In this document: positions 11,427-23,989 of the stretch, in pieces | Position numbering within the stretch: the first letter of the stretch is position 1 | Layout of the letters: each line of letters starts with the position of its first letter | NCBI RefSeq assembly: GCF_023278565.1 | Contig: NC_064676.1 | Location: 5,704,001-5,768,000, forward strand | Direction: 5' to 3' | Length of the DNA stretch: 64,000 nt | Source: Colletotrichum lupini | Taxonomy: Eukaryota; Ascomycota; Sordariomycetes; Glomerellales; Glomerellaceae | Program-made: the position numbers and the translations under genes | The notes under the pieces: model-generated | Database searches by the model: none | Told to the model about the DNA's origin: nothing | The model's input: only the letters and a program-made list of their open reading frames with translations

Positions 11427-12116
11427 ATGTCGGAACAAAAGACTGCTCCTCCCCCGGCGATCGACATTCAAGAGCCGGCGCCAGCCTATGAGAGAGAATC
11501 ACCAGTGACATCTACTGTGCAAGGAAGCGGTCCTGCCCCTGCCAGAGAGATGCCAGCGAACCTAGTGCAGCTTGAGTAAGTGTCTCCTAGAGCACCGTCA
11601 TCTTCTTAGAAAATACTGATAAATTGGGCAGACAACCAGCAACACCAATGCCCGCTCAACAAAAGGGCGGTCCGACCATTACCCCCCTCGCCAACCCAGC
11701 GACCGTCACGCCGTTGCACATGCTGGGCGACGAGCCGCAATGGATCGACTGCCCCTTTTGCAAACAGCGGACGCAGACGGTCATTGCAAAAGAGGGTACT
11801 GCCATGCAAATGTAAGTTAATTTTGATCATATGGGAGTATTTCATGAACCAGTTTAGCTAATACGCGGACTTCCTCAGGGTTGCCGGTGCTCTGTGCTGC
11901 CTCCTCTGCATCTGCCTCACATGCGTGCCCTGCATCGCGGGGTGGTGTGAGGACATGCACTACACTTGCTCAAACTGCGAGAGCAAGGTCGCCACGAGGC
12001 CATACGACGGTACGATCCAGGTCTTCTCGCCGCAGCCTGGAGGCGGTCTCGTGCCGTCGCAGTATGCGCCTGTTGCACCGCCTGTCGCGGAAAAGCAACA
12101 GACTTCGGGTGCTTGA
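11427..12116 (+). CDS. LITAF-domain protein, 188 aa, three exons
   Basis: Exons 11427-11575, 11632-11811 and 11879-12116 (introns 56 and 67 nt, donors GTAAGT) give 567 nt. The N-terminal 80 residues are Pro/Ala/Gln-rich and probably disordered. The LITAF domain (PF10601) follows: CPFC (Cys90, Cys93), then a hydrophobic cysteine-rich stretch near 110-130 (GALCCLLCICLTCVPC), then HYTCSNC (Cys140, Cys143). In this family the two CxxC pairs join to bind one zinc, and the hydrophobic part inserts as a monotopic hairpin on the cytosolic face of endosomal or plasma membranes. The start MSEQK was chosen because the frame upstream has only a GTG. The tail is Pro/Ala/Gln-rich. Role in the fungus is unknown; animal relatives act in endosomal trafficking. 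Confidence 0.9.
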
Positions 12117-13369
12117 TCCAGATCTGCAAAGTGTGTAGAACTCGAACGTGGGTTGTGCTCCAGGCATCCAGCTCGATCTACAAGGTTGTGGATGTCAAAC
12201 CACGGAGTCTGGAGGGGTGAGGGGAATTTGATTTGGTCTGTTGAACTTTGGTGATGGAGATGAAGAACTTACAAGTTGGAATTGCCATATCGGTGATAAT
12301 TATGCAACCCCGTAGATACCCTAGCTAAATAATTGCACGAAACTAAACATCCTATAGCTCAATCCGCGAAAGTAGGGGCTTCTTCCCCTTTCTGATGATA
12401 AGATCGACTTTGCCTCTTGTATGCAAACCTGAGCTCTTTCAGCTTGTAAAGCTCGTCGGTTGCTCGATGCAACTTGTTGAAGAAGCCGACGTTCAGCAAC
12501 AACTAAGGGTTGTCGTTTCGAGGAAAAGTTCTCTCCATTAGGTATTGTCGTAGAGTCACTGTAGGGGCATCGACGTATATAAAGAGAACGGTTGTCTATT
12601 GGAAATAGGAAATAGGCACGAAGCTCGCTCTGATATAGAGGGTGCGAGCGAAGTGGGCCTCGGTGATTATGTAACCGAGGTCACGTGACGTGCGGTAAGG
12701 CCATGGATGGTTGAAGCCATCACGACAGGTATTGTATAATTGCATGGGCTAAAAAATCTATCTTCTTGGTGATTGCCAACCGGGTGTACGTAGTAGACCA
12801 CGATATACTGATGCGGAGGTTTTTTACAGTTAAAAAGAAAAGAAATCATCAACGAACAAATTGCAGAGTTGACTGAAACCTAAACGTCAAGCTGAGTCTG
12901 ATCATGCTGTGCGCAAGCCCTCTAGCCTATCTTTAGCCACGGACTCCGAAAGTACCGGCGTTGAACCGAAGGGCTACTCCGGATGAGCTTCCCGGGTAGC
13001 TCCGGTCGGCCGCAGTATCGTCTGTCTTCCGGCCTTGTCCAAGGTTCATCATTTTCGACTGATCGATCACATAGACAAACCCAATCTATTTCCCACCGTT
13101 TTAGACAACCTCGGCACGTTCTTAAGTCCGGTGCCATGGGGCGTTCGGCGCAACGACAGTATTCTTTCATAATCCCGAGAGAAGCGGACATTAACAGTGG
13201 GAACCGCCGATGGTCGCGGCCCATTGTGATGTCCAGGCCGAGCCATACGAGCTCTTTGTATATCGTTTGATTATTGAATAGTCAGATATAAAGCCTCACA
13301 ATTTTGCGAGAGGTTTATGTTAAGATGAGCTAAGTTACCAGCATCATCAAGAACAACAACTTACAAAAA
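12117..13369. other. Intergenic region, no gene seen
   Basis: 1.25 kb between the LITAF gene and the oxidoreductase gene. Open frames of 60-100 codons exist on both strands near 12900-13270 but show no conserved features. The 100 bp before 13370 are A-rich (ACAACAACTTACAAAAA), a typical leader. Confidence 0.5.
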
Positions 13370-14437
13370 ATGTCTCGCTCAATTTACTTAGGTGCCGATG
13401 GCCAACTCACCATCAAGCAAGTCACGGATGACTACACACCTCAAAAACTTCAAGCCCTCGTCTCAATAAAGTACTCGGGCATCAACCCCTGCGACCTCAA
13501 CTTCTTTCACGTAGGCCTCAACTCCTTCGTCACCGGCTTCGAGTTCGCCGGCATCGTCGAGGCAGTCGGGCCCGAATCCACCCTGCAAATCGGCGACGCC
13601 GTTCTCGGTATCTCGCCTGTCGGGTTTCCCCAAAGATCTTCGGCTTGCACACATCAAGACAAGGCCATCGTCGAAAGTAATCTTACCTTCAAGCTGCCTC
13701 CCGGCCTCGCTCTCAAAGACGCCGGGGGCCTGGCTCTCACGACGCAGACCGCCGCCGACGCCATCTTCAACATTCTCGGTTTCGCCTTCCCCGCCGCGGG
13801 CGTCACCGGGACTGATGGCACCGACAAGCCGATACTGATTTGGGGCGGGGCCAGCAGCGTCGGCGTCGCGGCCATTCAGCTCGCAAAGGCGGCAGGATTC
13901 AATCCCATCTTCGCGACTGCGTCCGTCAAGAACCACGCCGCGCTACAGCTGCTCGGGGCTACACATTGCTTCGACTATAAGAGCCCCGATGTGACTGGCG
14001 ATATCCGCGCTGCTGCCAAGGATATCGGCGTGAGCCTAACTACCGGCATCGATACTATTGGCAGCGGTCTGCATGGCCCCAACGCCGACCCTGAGACGTC
14101 TACGCCGACGCTTCTCCGCAGGAGCTTGTCTGGAGGCGTCGAGGAAAAGTCTGTCAAGCTTGTGTGCACGCAACCCGTGCCCCATGATCCGGCTTTTGGT
14201 TTCTGCACGTGCTACCGGCCCGTTGGTAGCGTCGGTGCCATGGGTCACCCGCAAGACCCTGAATTTCCGGTTCGCTTGCGTAGGGTCATGGAACATGTTC
14301 TGGGCTCTGCCGAAAGGGCTCCGAAGCACCCCAATATTACTGTTGTCAAGGGTGGCGAAGCCGGGTTACGGGAGATCCAGAGAGTGGCCTATGGCGGTGC
14401 TTCGTTGGAGAAAGTTGTGATTGAGCACCCGATCTGA
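13370..14437 (+). CDS. Zinc-independent medium-chain dehydrogenase/reductase (ToxD/enoyl-reductase-like), 355 aa
   Basis: Intronless NADPH-dependent oxidoreductase of the MDR superfamily. The GroES-like N-terminal half has YSGINPCDLNFF and GFEFAGIVEAVG (residues about 37-70); the second half has the Rossmann nucleotide-binding motif in WGGASSVGVAAIQLAKAAG (about 160-175). The catalytic and structural zinc ligands of true alcohol dehydrogenases are absent. This places it with the ToxD, quinone-oxidoreductase and trans-acting enoyl-reductase group, whose members often serve secondary metabolism but also detoxification. No polyketide synthase lies in the window, so a stand-alone role is more likely. 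The ATG sits in an A-rich context (ACAAAAAATG). It converges with the amino-acid permease gene 164 bp away. Confidence 0.9.
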   Translation: MSRSIYLGADGQLTIKQVTDDYTPQKLQALVSIKYSGINPCDLNFFHVGLNSFVTGFEFAGIVEAVGPESTLQIGDAVLGISPVGFPQRSSACTHQDKAIVESNLTFKLPPGLALKDAGGLALTTQTAADAIFNILGFAFPAAGVTGTDGTDKPILIWGGASSVGVAAIQLAKAAGFNPIFATASVKNHAALQLLGATHCFDYKSPDVTGDIRAAAKDIGVSLTTGIDTIGSGLHGPNADPETSTPTLLRRSLSGGVEEKSVKLVCTQPVPHDPAFGFCTCYRPVGSVGAMGHPQDPEFPVRLRRVMEHVLGSAERAPKHPNITVVKGGEAGLREIQRVAYGGASLEKVVIEHPI

Positions 14438-14601
14438 ATGGGTCGAGAGATCGATGGGGGAACTTGCACACATAAATGTCCCATACACGGAACGAACTGA
14501 TCGCTTTGAAAGATCCGACTTGCCCAAATAATGCTACTGACTATGTGTAATGCGTATAGCCTTAGGTTTCGCATGGGAGTGTTACATGTTTTCAACTCGT
14601 C

Positions 14602-16406
14602 TTAGAATAGCCATGAGAACCCCTTCCGGTAAACCTTAGCAAATGCGCTCTTCTTCCCCATCGCTACCTCCTTTTCCCTTCTTTCTGCCTCGACCGCTGC
14701 TCTCTCCTCGGCAACAGTCTCTGCTGGCACGCCCGTGACCAAGTCAGCTGTCTCAGCCCGAACGCGATGGGACTTTTTGAAGATCTTGTACCCAAAAATG
14801 CAGATCAGGTAGACAGGGATCCCAATGTACTGAACGATGAAGTTCTTGTAGTCGAAAGTGCCGACGAACACTTCGATACCTTTGGTCAAGGTCAGGACAA
14901 TGAGGAAGCCAAGGGCGGCATAGGAGCCCCAAGAGCCCAGAGGAGCGCGATACGGAATATAGGCAGCATCGATTCGTTGGGCGGTGCGGGCGCGGCAGAA
15001 GAAGATGTGGGAGACGAGAATGGACATCCATGTAAGCAGACCTATGGTACATTACGCGTTAGTGTTGGTCTTTTCATTCAAGCATCAAGACAGACTTACC
15101 AAAGACAGTGACGACGTTCGTCAAGTAGCCAAAGACGGTTGCGGCACCGGAGCTGACAGACATGTACGCCAGACAGCAGAAGACACCACATAGACCCAAA
15201 GCCACGAAGGGCACGCCGGCCTTGGTAGTCTTGGAAAAGATACGAGGGGCTTTGCCATCGACAGCGATGCCATACAGCGTGCGAGACGAGATGTAAATGT
15301 CCGAGTTCGCAGCCGAGAAGACAAACACTACAAGACAACCGTTGATGACGTGATCGAGCCCCTTAATCTTGGCAATGGTGATGGCCACCACAAACGGCGA
15401 GGCCGCAGCACTGGTCTTGGCCTTAGCTGCGAAGACGAGCTCGGCGCTGTTATAAGGGACAACCATGCCCAGCAGGAAGACGGAGATGATGTAGAAGAAG
15501 ACGATGCGCATGAAGGTCAGGCGAACAGCCTTTGGCATGCACAGACGCGGGTTCTTGGCCTCGCCGACTGTGACGCCGACGAGTTCCGTGCCGGAGAAGG
15601 CGTATACGGCGGCCACCATGGCGCTCCAGACCCCGAGAAGACGGCCCTGGGCACCATCGACCTTGTACTCGGCGAAAGCACCCGGGTCGGACCAGTACCT
15701 GAAGCCGGGACGGTCGCCGGTGGGACCGCCGCCCACGGCGAGGATGAAGAGCAGCAGGATGACGCCAATCATGATGACCACTTTCAGAGATGAGAGCCAA
15801 AACTCGAACTCGCCAAAGGCCTTGACGCTGATACTGTTGATCAGGAGAATCAGGACCAGGGCGATGGTGATGAAGACGGCCGGGCTGATGCGGTCCCCTA
15901 CCCAGAACTTCATGATCAGGGCAAAGGCAGAGAGTTGGTTAGGCGTGGCGAGGAGGTACTTGAAGAAGTAGCAGTAGCCCGTCGCGAAGCCGAGAGCCGG
16001 GTCGACGAAGCGTGTCGCGTAGCCGCCGAAGCCGTGGGAGAGGGGCATGTAGGAAATGATTTCGCCGAGGGCGGCCATGACGAGGAAGACGATGCAGCCG
16101 ACGATGGAGTAGTCGATAAGGATGCCGGCTGGGCCTGCCTTGACTAGAGCCGAGCCTCTGTAAATTGGTGAGTTAGAACGAACGCCAGGGCGGTGATTTT
16201 TCGTAAGGGGAGACAGCTTACGTTCCAATCAGCAATCCTGTTCCAAGCGCACCGCCAAGCGCAATCATCGTGACATGGCGCGTTTCGAGACGTTTGTGAA
16301 GGTCATAGCCGGGCTGGATGTATGGATCTTCGACTTGGCCGATCTTCGCACTTTGTTGATGGCACAGGTTCTCCAAGCCCGCAGGTTCCATCTTCTCTTG
16401 GTCCAT
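14602..16406 (-). CDS. Amino-acid permease (yeast amino-acid transporter family), 560 aa, three exons
   Basis: Plasma-membrane proton-coupled amino-acid uptake. Exons 16222-16406, 15100-16157 and 14602-15041 (introns 64 and 58 nt) sum to 1683 nt. The family N-terminus is clear: LETRHVTMIALGGALGTGLLIG at about residues 41-62, then GSALVKAGPAG and the conserved ALGEIISYMP. About 12 hydrophobic segments are visible, with the consensus helix SGTELVGVTVGEAKNPRLCMPKA near residue 270 and SAANSDIYISSRTLYGIA near 370. The C-terminal tail is charged (ERAAVEAERREKEVA). Substrate range cannot be told from sequence. Its promoter side ends at the first Copia element, whose 5' LTR starts 491 bp upstream of the ATG. 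Confidence 0.95.
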
Positions 16407-16897
16407 CGTTGACTTGTCTGAAGTTGGACTGTTAGAGTTGGCGTGTCTACTGCTGCAAAAATGGCAACATCCAAATTTTTGGAGTGTTGTTTCTCGACAG
16501 AAACTCGAAGAGTTTACCCAAGTTGACCAGTTCCTGTGTCTCTATGAACCCAGAAGCACCAGGCCGGAACAGCCAGTGTTATATCAAAGTCTTATAATCG
16601 GGGCCTTCACTTTAGTCAATTGCCAGATAAGTCCTTGACACCCCAGCCTTGGTCACTATCTCGAGTCCGTGGGTCCGGGGAAGCGATTCGGGAGTGGGTC
16701 CCGAGACGTCGAAAACGCGGGGAGAAATCCTCGGATTGTCAACCCGCAAGTTGGTATCAGATAGTCAACTGACTCGGACAAGCCCCTATCTGGAGAACTG
16801 CAATGTCGCGGAGTCTTGTTCAAGTTTAGTTGATAAGAGTCTCGCCATTTAACTTGGGCTTGTTGCAAGGTTTCTCCTGGCGCCTTCACTACCTTAG
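16407..16897. other. Upstream region of the permease, cut off by the Copia element
   Basis: 491 bp of normal-composition DNA between the permease ATG and the 5' LTR. The composition changes sharply at 16898. No gene seen. The last five bases (CTTAG, 16893-16897) are one copy of the element's target duplication. Confidence 0.6.
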
Positions 16898-17102
16898 TGT
16901 CGGATTAGAAGTCTAATTCGACCGCGGCATATAGCCGACTGCGCAGGGGCCAATTAGGGGCCCTATTTACGATTATCATAGCCAGCCTAACCTACGGTTA
17001 GAACCTCCTTTTTATACCTACTACGCAAATATTTATATAGTTTAATTAATCTCTTCGTTAACTACGGTTCGAACTAACTACTTTATAATAAGGATACTAA
17101 TA
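16898..17102 (+). repeat. 5' LTR of Copia element 1 (205 bp)
   Basis: Begins TGTCGG and ends ATACTAATA, a decayed form of ATACCAACA. Same length as the 3' LTR and the solo LTR at 44246-44450, which shows the ancestral base at most differing sites. The first ~125 bp of this copy are close to ancestral, and the last ~40 bp are more mutated. Confidence 0.93.
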
Positions 17103-20100
17103 CTAATTAGTAATTAAATTCTATTATTATAAATCGGTAAGGTATCTCGCTACGTAAAAAAGACGACCTCTTAATATTATACGGGATAAGAAATTTATAC
17201 TAATTAACCTTATAAAAATAAACGAAAAAGGGGGTAATTCTTAAATACCGCACGGAATTAAATAATCATAGCCTTTTACTACTTACGAGAGGTTAACGTT
17301 TATTATATTAAATTACGTTAATTAATAGAACTGCTTAAATAACTAGCCTTTTACTATCGCCCCGAGTAGCTTTTTTATTAAATAACTTTTCTATAGCCGG
17401 CCCGCAATTCGAAATTAATTAATTAAATTAATAAAAGGAAATACCTACGTAACGACTACTTACTTAATTAATTAATATAATAAACGAGCTTAATAATATA
17501 ATATAAAAGAGCACTGCGTAATTAAAAAAGGGGATCTCTAAACGTAAATATTTTTATTTAGTAATAAAAGTAACCCTATAAGAGTTATTAAGCTAAGAGA
17601 TCTATAGTATATAGAAAAGTTTATTATTATAAAGATCTTATAAATATAACTTTAAGCCCGCGATCTAAATAACCTCTTTATAGCTCTTTTAACTACCCCC
17701 TAGGTATTACTTAAAAATATAATATAAAGGACGGTTTAACGAAAGAGGAAAGGATTTAGAGGTCCTAATAGTATCGAGTTAAGAGTATTATAGATCTTAG
17801 ATATTAACTTAAAAAAAAGGCGGCTATTCTAAAGTAGTCCTGCGACCTCCCGCTAGAGTTATTACTAGCTTAAGAAAAGGCTAAAAAAACGAGGATTTAA
17901 GGGGAAAAGAAAAGAATTTTTTAAAAAGCTACTAAAAAGCTTTTTTTTTATACTAGCTCCCGGCGTAAGATTACTAATTTTAAGAAATTAATTAAAGAAG
18001 CTATTTAGAGATTATAGAGAGTATAAGGCTTAGGAAGTTAGAAGTATACGGGATAATAAAAATTAGTAACTAATAAAGATCCCGAGACTAATTACTATAT
18101 CTTCTTATAATAATATAAACGTTTACTACTATTATTATTAAACAGAACTACTAAAACCTACCCTTTTATATTAAATAAAAAAGAGGATCTTAATAAGTAC
18201 GATAGCTAGCGATTTAAAAGGGTAATAGTAATTATTAAAAATAGTAAAAACGAGAGTAGTAATAAAACGGTAAAAAGAAGCGGGAATTTCCTAGACCCTA
18301 ATAAATTCGTTAGGTAATAAAAGTACGGATTTACTACGACTAGCGCGCAAATTAGACGTATCCTTATTAAAATTAAATACGCTAGCGACTATTAATACGG
18401 GTATAAGCTAGAGCACGACCCTTAGCGAGTTAAGGTAAGGAAGAAGAGGATAAAACCTAATCTTAAATAGAATCCTAATCCCTTATAAATAGGTAAATAT
18501 TAACCTAGACTATTAGGGGACGTAAATATATAAAATCGCGGATTAGCCTAATAGCGAGTAAATTAATATAGTATTAATCTATTTAACTAAGGTTTATAAA
18601 AAAAAGGGGCTATAGGGGTAACCCCTATTCTACGAGATCGTAAACGACCTTAGCTATTAACTAAACGAATAGTTCGTAAGCGCAAGCCTAAGAATTATAA
18701 AAGTAATTAATAAATTCTTTTATAAGTAATGGGTATTATTAGCGTAATTATAATCGTAAGAACTATATAAAATACTAATAATAATAATTATAGAGGAGGA
18801 ATTCGTACTATAGAACTAGGTATAGGTCGATAAAGCGTATAATCGTTTTAACGAATTTAGAAAAAGGGTAAACGACCTAGATTTCCTCTTTATAATTACT
18901 AATAAAAATCTATCGTTATAAAAAGATATACTAGGGCAAAATATAGTACTAAAAGTATAATAATTAATAATTCCGCTTATTTCGATCTATAACTTATTAC
19001 TATTACTAATATAAAATTCGGTACCGATTAGTTAATAAAAAAAGAGGTAAACGACCCGAAGTTATTAATAATACGTAGTAACGCAGGGATCGTATATAAA
19101 TACTAAAAATCTAGTAGCGAATATAAAGTAATTTATAAACCTTAAAAAGATCTTCCCGAAAGAGAAATTATATTCTGGGGGGAAATATGAGGTTTTATAA
19201 GAAACCCTAACGATATTTTACGATTATTACGAAAAAGTCGGAATTAGGGAATATTAGTACTATTCGGTAATTAATATCGTACTTATAAGTAAAGCCTCTA
19301 ATTATTACTACGAAGTAGTACGTAATTTTAATTAAAACGACTTTCTTAGTATAATTAATATAATCCAAAGCCGCTTCGAGACTTATAATAAGAACTTAGA
19401 GCTCTTATCTAAGCTACGAGCAATTTCTTTCGTATTTATAACTAGGATAATAGAGGGTAAATTATAAGTAAAGATCCTCGAAGAGCTTATTAATCGAATC
19501 GATAAGCTAGTAAAAACCTAGCTAAATAAGGGGATAAACGAGCGAAAAGTTAGATATTTTTATACCGTAGTTTAGCGTATATTAAAAATAAAAATAATAC
19601 TATATTAAATACCTAAAAACTACGAAACGCTCTACTCGAGGCTAAGATTTAGCTTTAATATTAAAGCGAGAATACCGCGCTAAACTTATTTCTAAGTATA
19701 TAACGGCCCTTATTAATAATATTAAGTCGATCGAACGTATAATAAAAAAAGAAAAGAGGCTAAATACGGCAATCGCTAGTAAAGAGGCCTAGACTCGTTA
19801 AATAGGCAGAGATTTAACTTACGGGCAGGGTAATAAAAGAAGTAATACTATATTTATAAAAAAGATAAATATTAATTAAATAATTACTTTAAAGAGGAGC
19901 GTACTAAATCGTATAAATAGTATAAAAAGTCGAGGGTAGTAAACGGTAAAACTAGCCCTCGTTAGTTTAACTAATTCCTTATTATATATAAGGGTAGATC
20001 TGGGGGTACGGAACTTAATAATAATAGCTAAAGTAGCGGCTTAAAGTATATACCCCCTATAAAAGATTTAGAAAATAAAGAAGATCTTACCCCTTATATT

Positions 20101-23100
20101 AATAAATTAAATTATAACGAAATCGACGATATTAACTACTCTTTTTTCGCCCCGTTAGCTTCTAAAAGATATACGAAGCTAAATAAATAGAGGGTAGTAG
20201 AAGCTCTTAATAAGTAGGCTTTTATTTACGGATAGTAAAAGAAGGTCCCTTAAATAACGGATACGGAGGCGGCTAAAAGGGCAAATCTAATAGGGCTAAA
20301 GCCTATTCTCTTAACGATTAAAAAAAAGACGCTATCTTTCTTAATATTTAAAAAAAAGGAACATAGTACTAAGTAAATCTAGGGGTAGCTATAGGGGTCC
20401 TTTTTATACTACTTAGATCCCTTAAATACTAAGCTTATATAAGTATTTTACGTAAGTAAAAGGTACGGCCTAAACGATTTCTATAGGATTATCCTAAATA
20501 CTAAGGTATCGTAATAATTAATTAAAAAAAAAGGGTAATTCTAGGCGCTATAAAAGATCGCACTAATAATACTTAATACGTTAATAGCGGGTATTATAAA
20601 AATTAGTTTCGGCCTAGGTAAGGAAATCGTCGCCCTAAGTATAATAGAAATAGAGACATACTTCGGAATAATAACTTTTTATATTTTACCTATTAATACC
20701 CTATTTTTCCTATATTTAAAAAATATAAATCGACTAGGCATTATATTTAATAATACGAAGAACAGAATCTCTAGTAATAAGCACTTCGAAATAGTTAAAC
20801 AACGATAAGGGTATATATTTATAAAGCTTACTAACGATACGAAGTCGATTAATTACCTAATAAAAAATAAGCTTAGAAGACTATACTAGAGATTTGGGTA
20901 CCCGTTAGTTACGAGGCTATATAACCTCCTAAAGTAATTAAGTAATAATAATATCGAAATAGGGGCGCTAAAGTAGTTAATAAAAGTATATTACTAATAC
21001 TAAATAAATACGCAGAGCCTACGTAGATTTAAATTTAAATTATATAATAAGCTTAACTTTAACTAAGAAATCGTCGTTAATATTTTCTATTTAAATAGTC
21101 GGCTAGTACTATATATAATCGACGTAGCTATATCCTTTTAAGCAGGGCAATTCCTCCGGGATTTATAAATAAAAATAGTATAAGTAGCCCTATAAAAAAG
21201 CTAGATCGATATATACTAAGGACCGCTAGATAGTATTAAAACCGACGCTAGTACTAGCTTTAAGTTAGCAAAATTTAGGGATAATACGACGGCTTACGGT
21301 ATATAGCTAAAAGTCGTACCCGTTAAAGCGTACTATAGTATTAGAAAAGTAAAAAGGGTATACTAGTAGTTAAAAAGGGCGTTTAGAATTATCAAAAAGG
21401 AAAATCCAAATTCTATTAATAACAAATACCTCTAAATAGTACTTAAATACTATAACGATACTATAAAGCCTAACGGACTTATATTAATACTATTAGTATT
21501 TAGAGTATATTTAAAAATAACCTTAGCCTCGCTACCGTTACTAAGTATAAGCTAACGAGCCTAAGTAGTTAAAAAAGTAATATAAGCACTACGCGAGGTA
21601 AATATAAAAAGGTAAATTAATAAGGTAATTACTATACACAATGGGCCCGATATAGGGAATAATCTAAATATATTACTAAATTCGGATATACGAGTATAGT
21701 GCAAAATTACTTAATAATAGGCTAGGCTATATAAGTTAATTTCCGTTAATAAGCGCTCTTATATAGTTATAAGAGATCGCGACTAGCCTTTCGAAGTTTT
21801 AATTATAATAGTTAGACCGTACTATATAAATCTTAACGAGGTAATTTCTAACTTATAAAAAGAAAAAGAGCTAAGAAAAACTATATAACCCGTAGCAGAG
21901 GCACAGGAAATTATCCTTAACAAAATCGTTATAATAATACTAATAAATAACGAGGAAAAGGAAATTATTAAAAGGGTACTAATACTACTAATAAGACGTC
22001 GCAAAAGACTACGACGGCAAGCCCCAACGTAGCAATTCATTACTAATAACGAAATAATTAATACCTTTTATATAATAAAAAAAAAAGCCGATTTCGAATT
22101 AGCGGTTAAACTACGTAAAGAAAGTATAATTATAACTATTAAAAAGCTATATAAGGGATTAGATCTTATCGAAGTAGACACTCTTCGTAATTAAGGGGTT
22201 TATTAATTTATCCTATATAATTTAGAAAAATATATAAACCTCCGTATATTTAAATTACGAATAGTTCGTAAGATTAAAGGGAAAGGAATACCCTAGCCGT
22301 ACGAGAAGTCTAGATATATAATTTAGGGGTATAGTAATATTAAAAAAGTAACGCTACTTATATAATCGCTTACTATATAACGCTATAGCTAACGATTAAT
22401 AATAGCACTAATAGTATTACTACGGAAGAAGGGATACGAGATTTAGAGCCGTAATATTACCTAAGTATATACCTAATCAGCCACAGGGCTTATAAAGAAA
22501 ATCCTAGCCTATCTACCGAAAGAAATAGCTAGCAAGTACCCAGAAGGTACGATTATTAAAATACTTAAGCCACTATATAGGCTCGCAAAATCGGGCACCT
22601 ATTAATAGGCTACTTACTACGATTTTTATATTAATTAACTATTAATAGTTACCTTTATGTACGACCTATACCTACTAGTCGCAGAATACGAAGGCGACTA
22701 ATTTAAGATTATTAAAATATAAACCGACGATATATTAGGCCTATTTAATATTAACTTTATAAAAAAGGAGGATAAGGAGCTCTAAAAAGCGGGCTTCGTA
22801 ATAAAGCTAAAAGAGGTCCTTATAATAAATACCCCCCTAGTATTTAATAATAGGATTCTTATAATTAAAAGGGAAACCGTCGTTTTTTAATAAAAAAGGT
22901 AGAATAAGAAAATTAACCTCGTTAATCTAAATATAACCGATATTAAAAAGCGGTATAAAGCTAAGCTTGCGCAAGGGGTATATATTATAAGTATTTATTA
23001 GTTTAAAGTAACTTTTAATTATACTAAAATAGTATAGGTTATAAATCTAACTAAACGAGATATTAAAGTACTTAATAAGCGGCTTAAGTAGTAGTAAACG

Positions 23101-23784
23101 AATCTCAATCGAGGTCTCGTCTACTACCCGATCGACCTTATAACTAATAAGCTTTACGTCTTCGTTAATAAGTCATTTATAAATAATAACGACCTTACTT
23201 CGTAATTAGGGTATATTATTATCCTAGTTAACGAGAGTATAGGCGAGAGCGAATTCACTATACATAGCAATATAATCTATTACTTATTAACTAAAAATAA
23301 GTAAATAACGAGAAGTATACTAGCGTCGGAGGTCTACGGCATAGTTAATAGCGTTAACCTCTCTTATATAATTTTAACGACGCTAAGGAAGATTATTAAT
23401 TAAATTAGCCTTCTACCTATTCTAACGGTTATTTATACCGATTCCTACTCGCTATATAAATACCTCGTTAAATTGAAAAAAAAAAAAAGGAGGCTTATAA
23501 TTAATATTATAGCCCTTAGATAATTATATAAAAGGCGCGAAATACTTAAGATCCGTTAAATTAATAATAAAAATAACCTCGTAAACGTTTTTATAAAAAT
23601 AGTACTAAATAAGGGATTAGAGTAATTTATAAGTAGTAGAAAAGTTATTATATAAATAAAGGGATAGGTTATATAAAAAGAGTAGAGAAAAGGGGGAAAA
23701 GGAGACGACTTAGTAAACGGGCCCGAGGTTAAATTATACCTCTAACCGTAGCGGTTAAATTAATAAAAAAAAAAAGAAAGTTAG

Positions 23785-23989
23785 TATCGGATTAGAAGTC
23801 TAATTTGACCGCAGTATATAGCTAACTACGCAGGGGCTAATTAGGGGCCTTATTTACGATTATCGTAGCTAGCCTAACCTACGGTTAGAACCTCTTTTTT
23901 ATACTTACTACGTAGATATTTATATAGTTTAATTAATCTCTTCGTCAACTACGGTTTGAACTAACTACCTTATAATAGGGATACCAACA
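23785..23989 (+). repeat. 3' LTR of Copia element 1 (205 bp)
   Basis: Begins TATCGG (TGTCGG with a G-to-A change) and ends ATACCAACA. Its inner half is mutated and its outer end is close to ancestral, the mirror image of the 5' copy. Confidence 0.93.

Larger units (their letters stand above)
16898..23989 (+). mobile_element. Full-length Ty1/Copia LTR retrotransposon, RIP-inactivated
   Basis: 7092 bp between two copies of the 5-bp duplication CTTAG (16893-16897 and 23990-23994), with 205-bp LTRs. The interior is very AT-rich, poor in CpA and TpG, and full of TAA/TAG stops in every frame, the mark of RIP. Despite the stops the domain order can be read on the plus strand: a Gag-like region about 19.1-19.7 kb; a protease-like stretch about 20.4-20.75 kb; a GAG-pre-integrase segment about 20.87-20.95 kb; integrase core about 21.0-21.6 kb; reverse transcriptase with its Asp-Asp pair at 22726-22731; RNase H at about 23.2-23.6 kb, close to the 3' LTR. 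Integrase before reverse transcriptase and RNase H last mean Copia rather than Gypsy. A purine tract at about 23763-23780 precedes the 3' LTR. It cannot code for a working protein. Confidence 0.93.

Noticed and set aside
17062..17080. tRNA-like B box (GGTTCGAAC) in the Copia LTR
   Set aside because: No cloverleaf or A box at suitable distance; a single 9-base match is expected by chance in this much sequence.
21822..22040. Minus-strand 72-codon hydrophobic frame inside Copia element 1
   Set aside because: Chance frame in RIP-mutated DNA; the region reads as Copia polyprotein on the plus strand.
16898..23989. AT-rich block as centromere, mitochondrial insertion or novel non-coding island
   Set aside because: LTRs, a perfect target duplication and residual integrase/reverse transcriptase/RNase H show it is a RIP-mutated Copia element.
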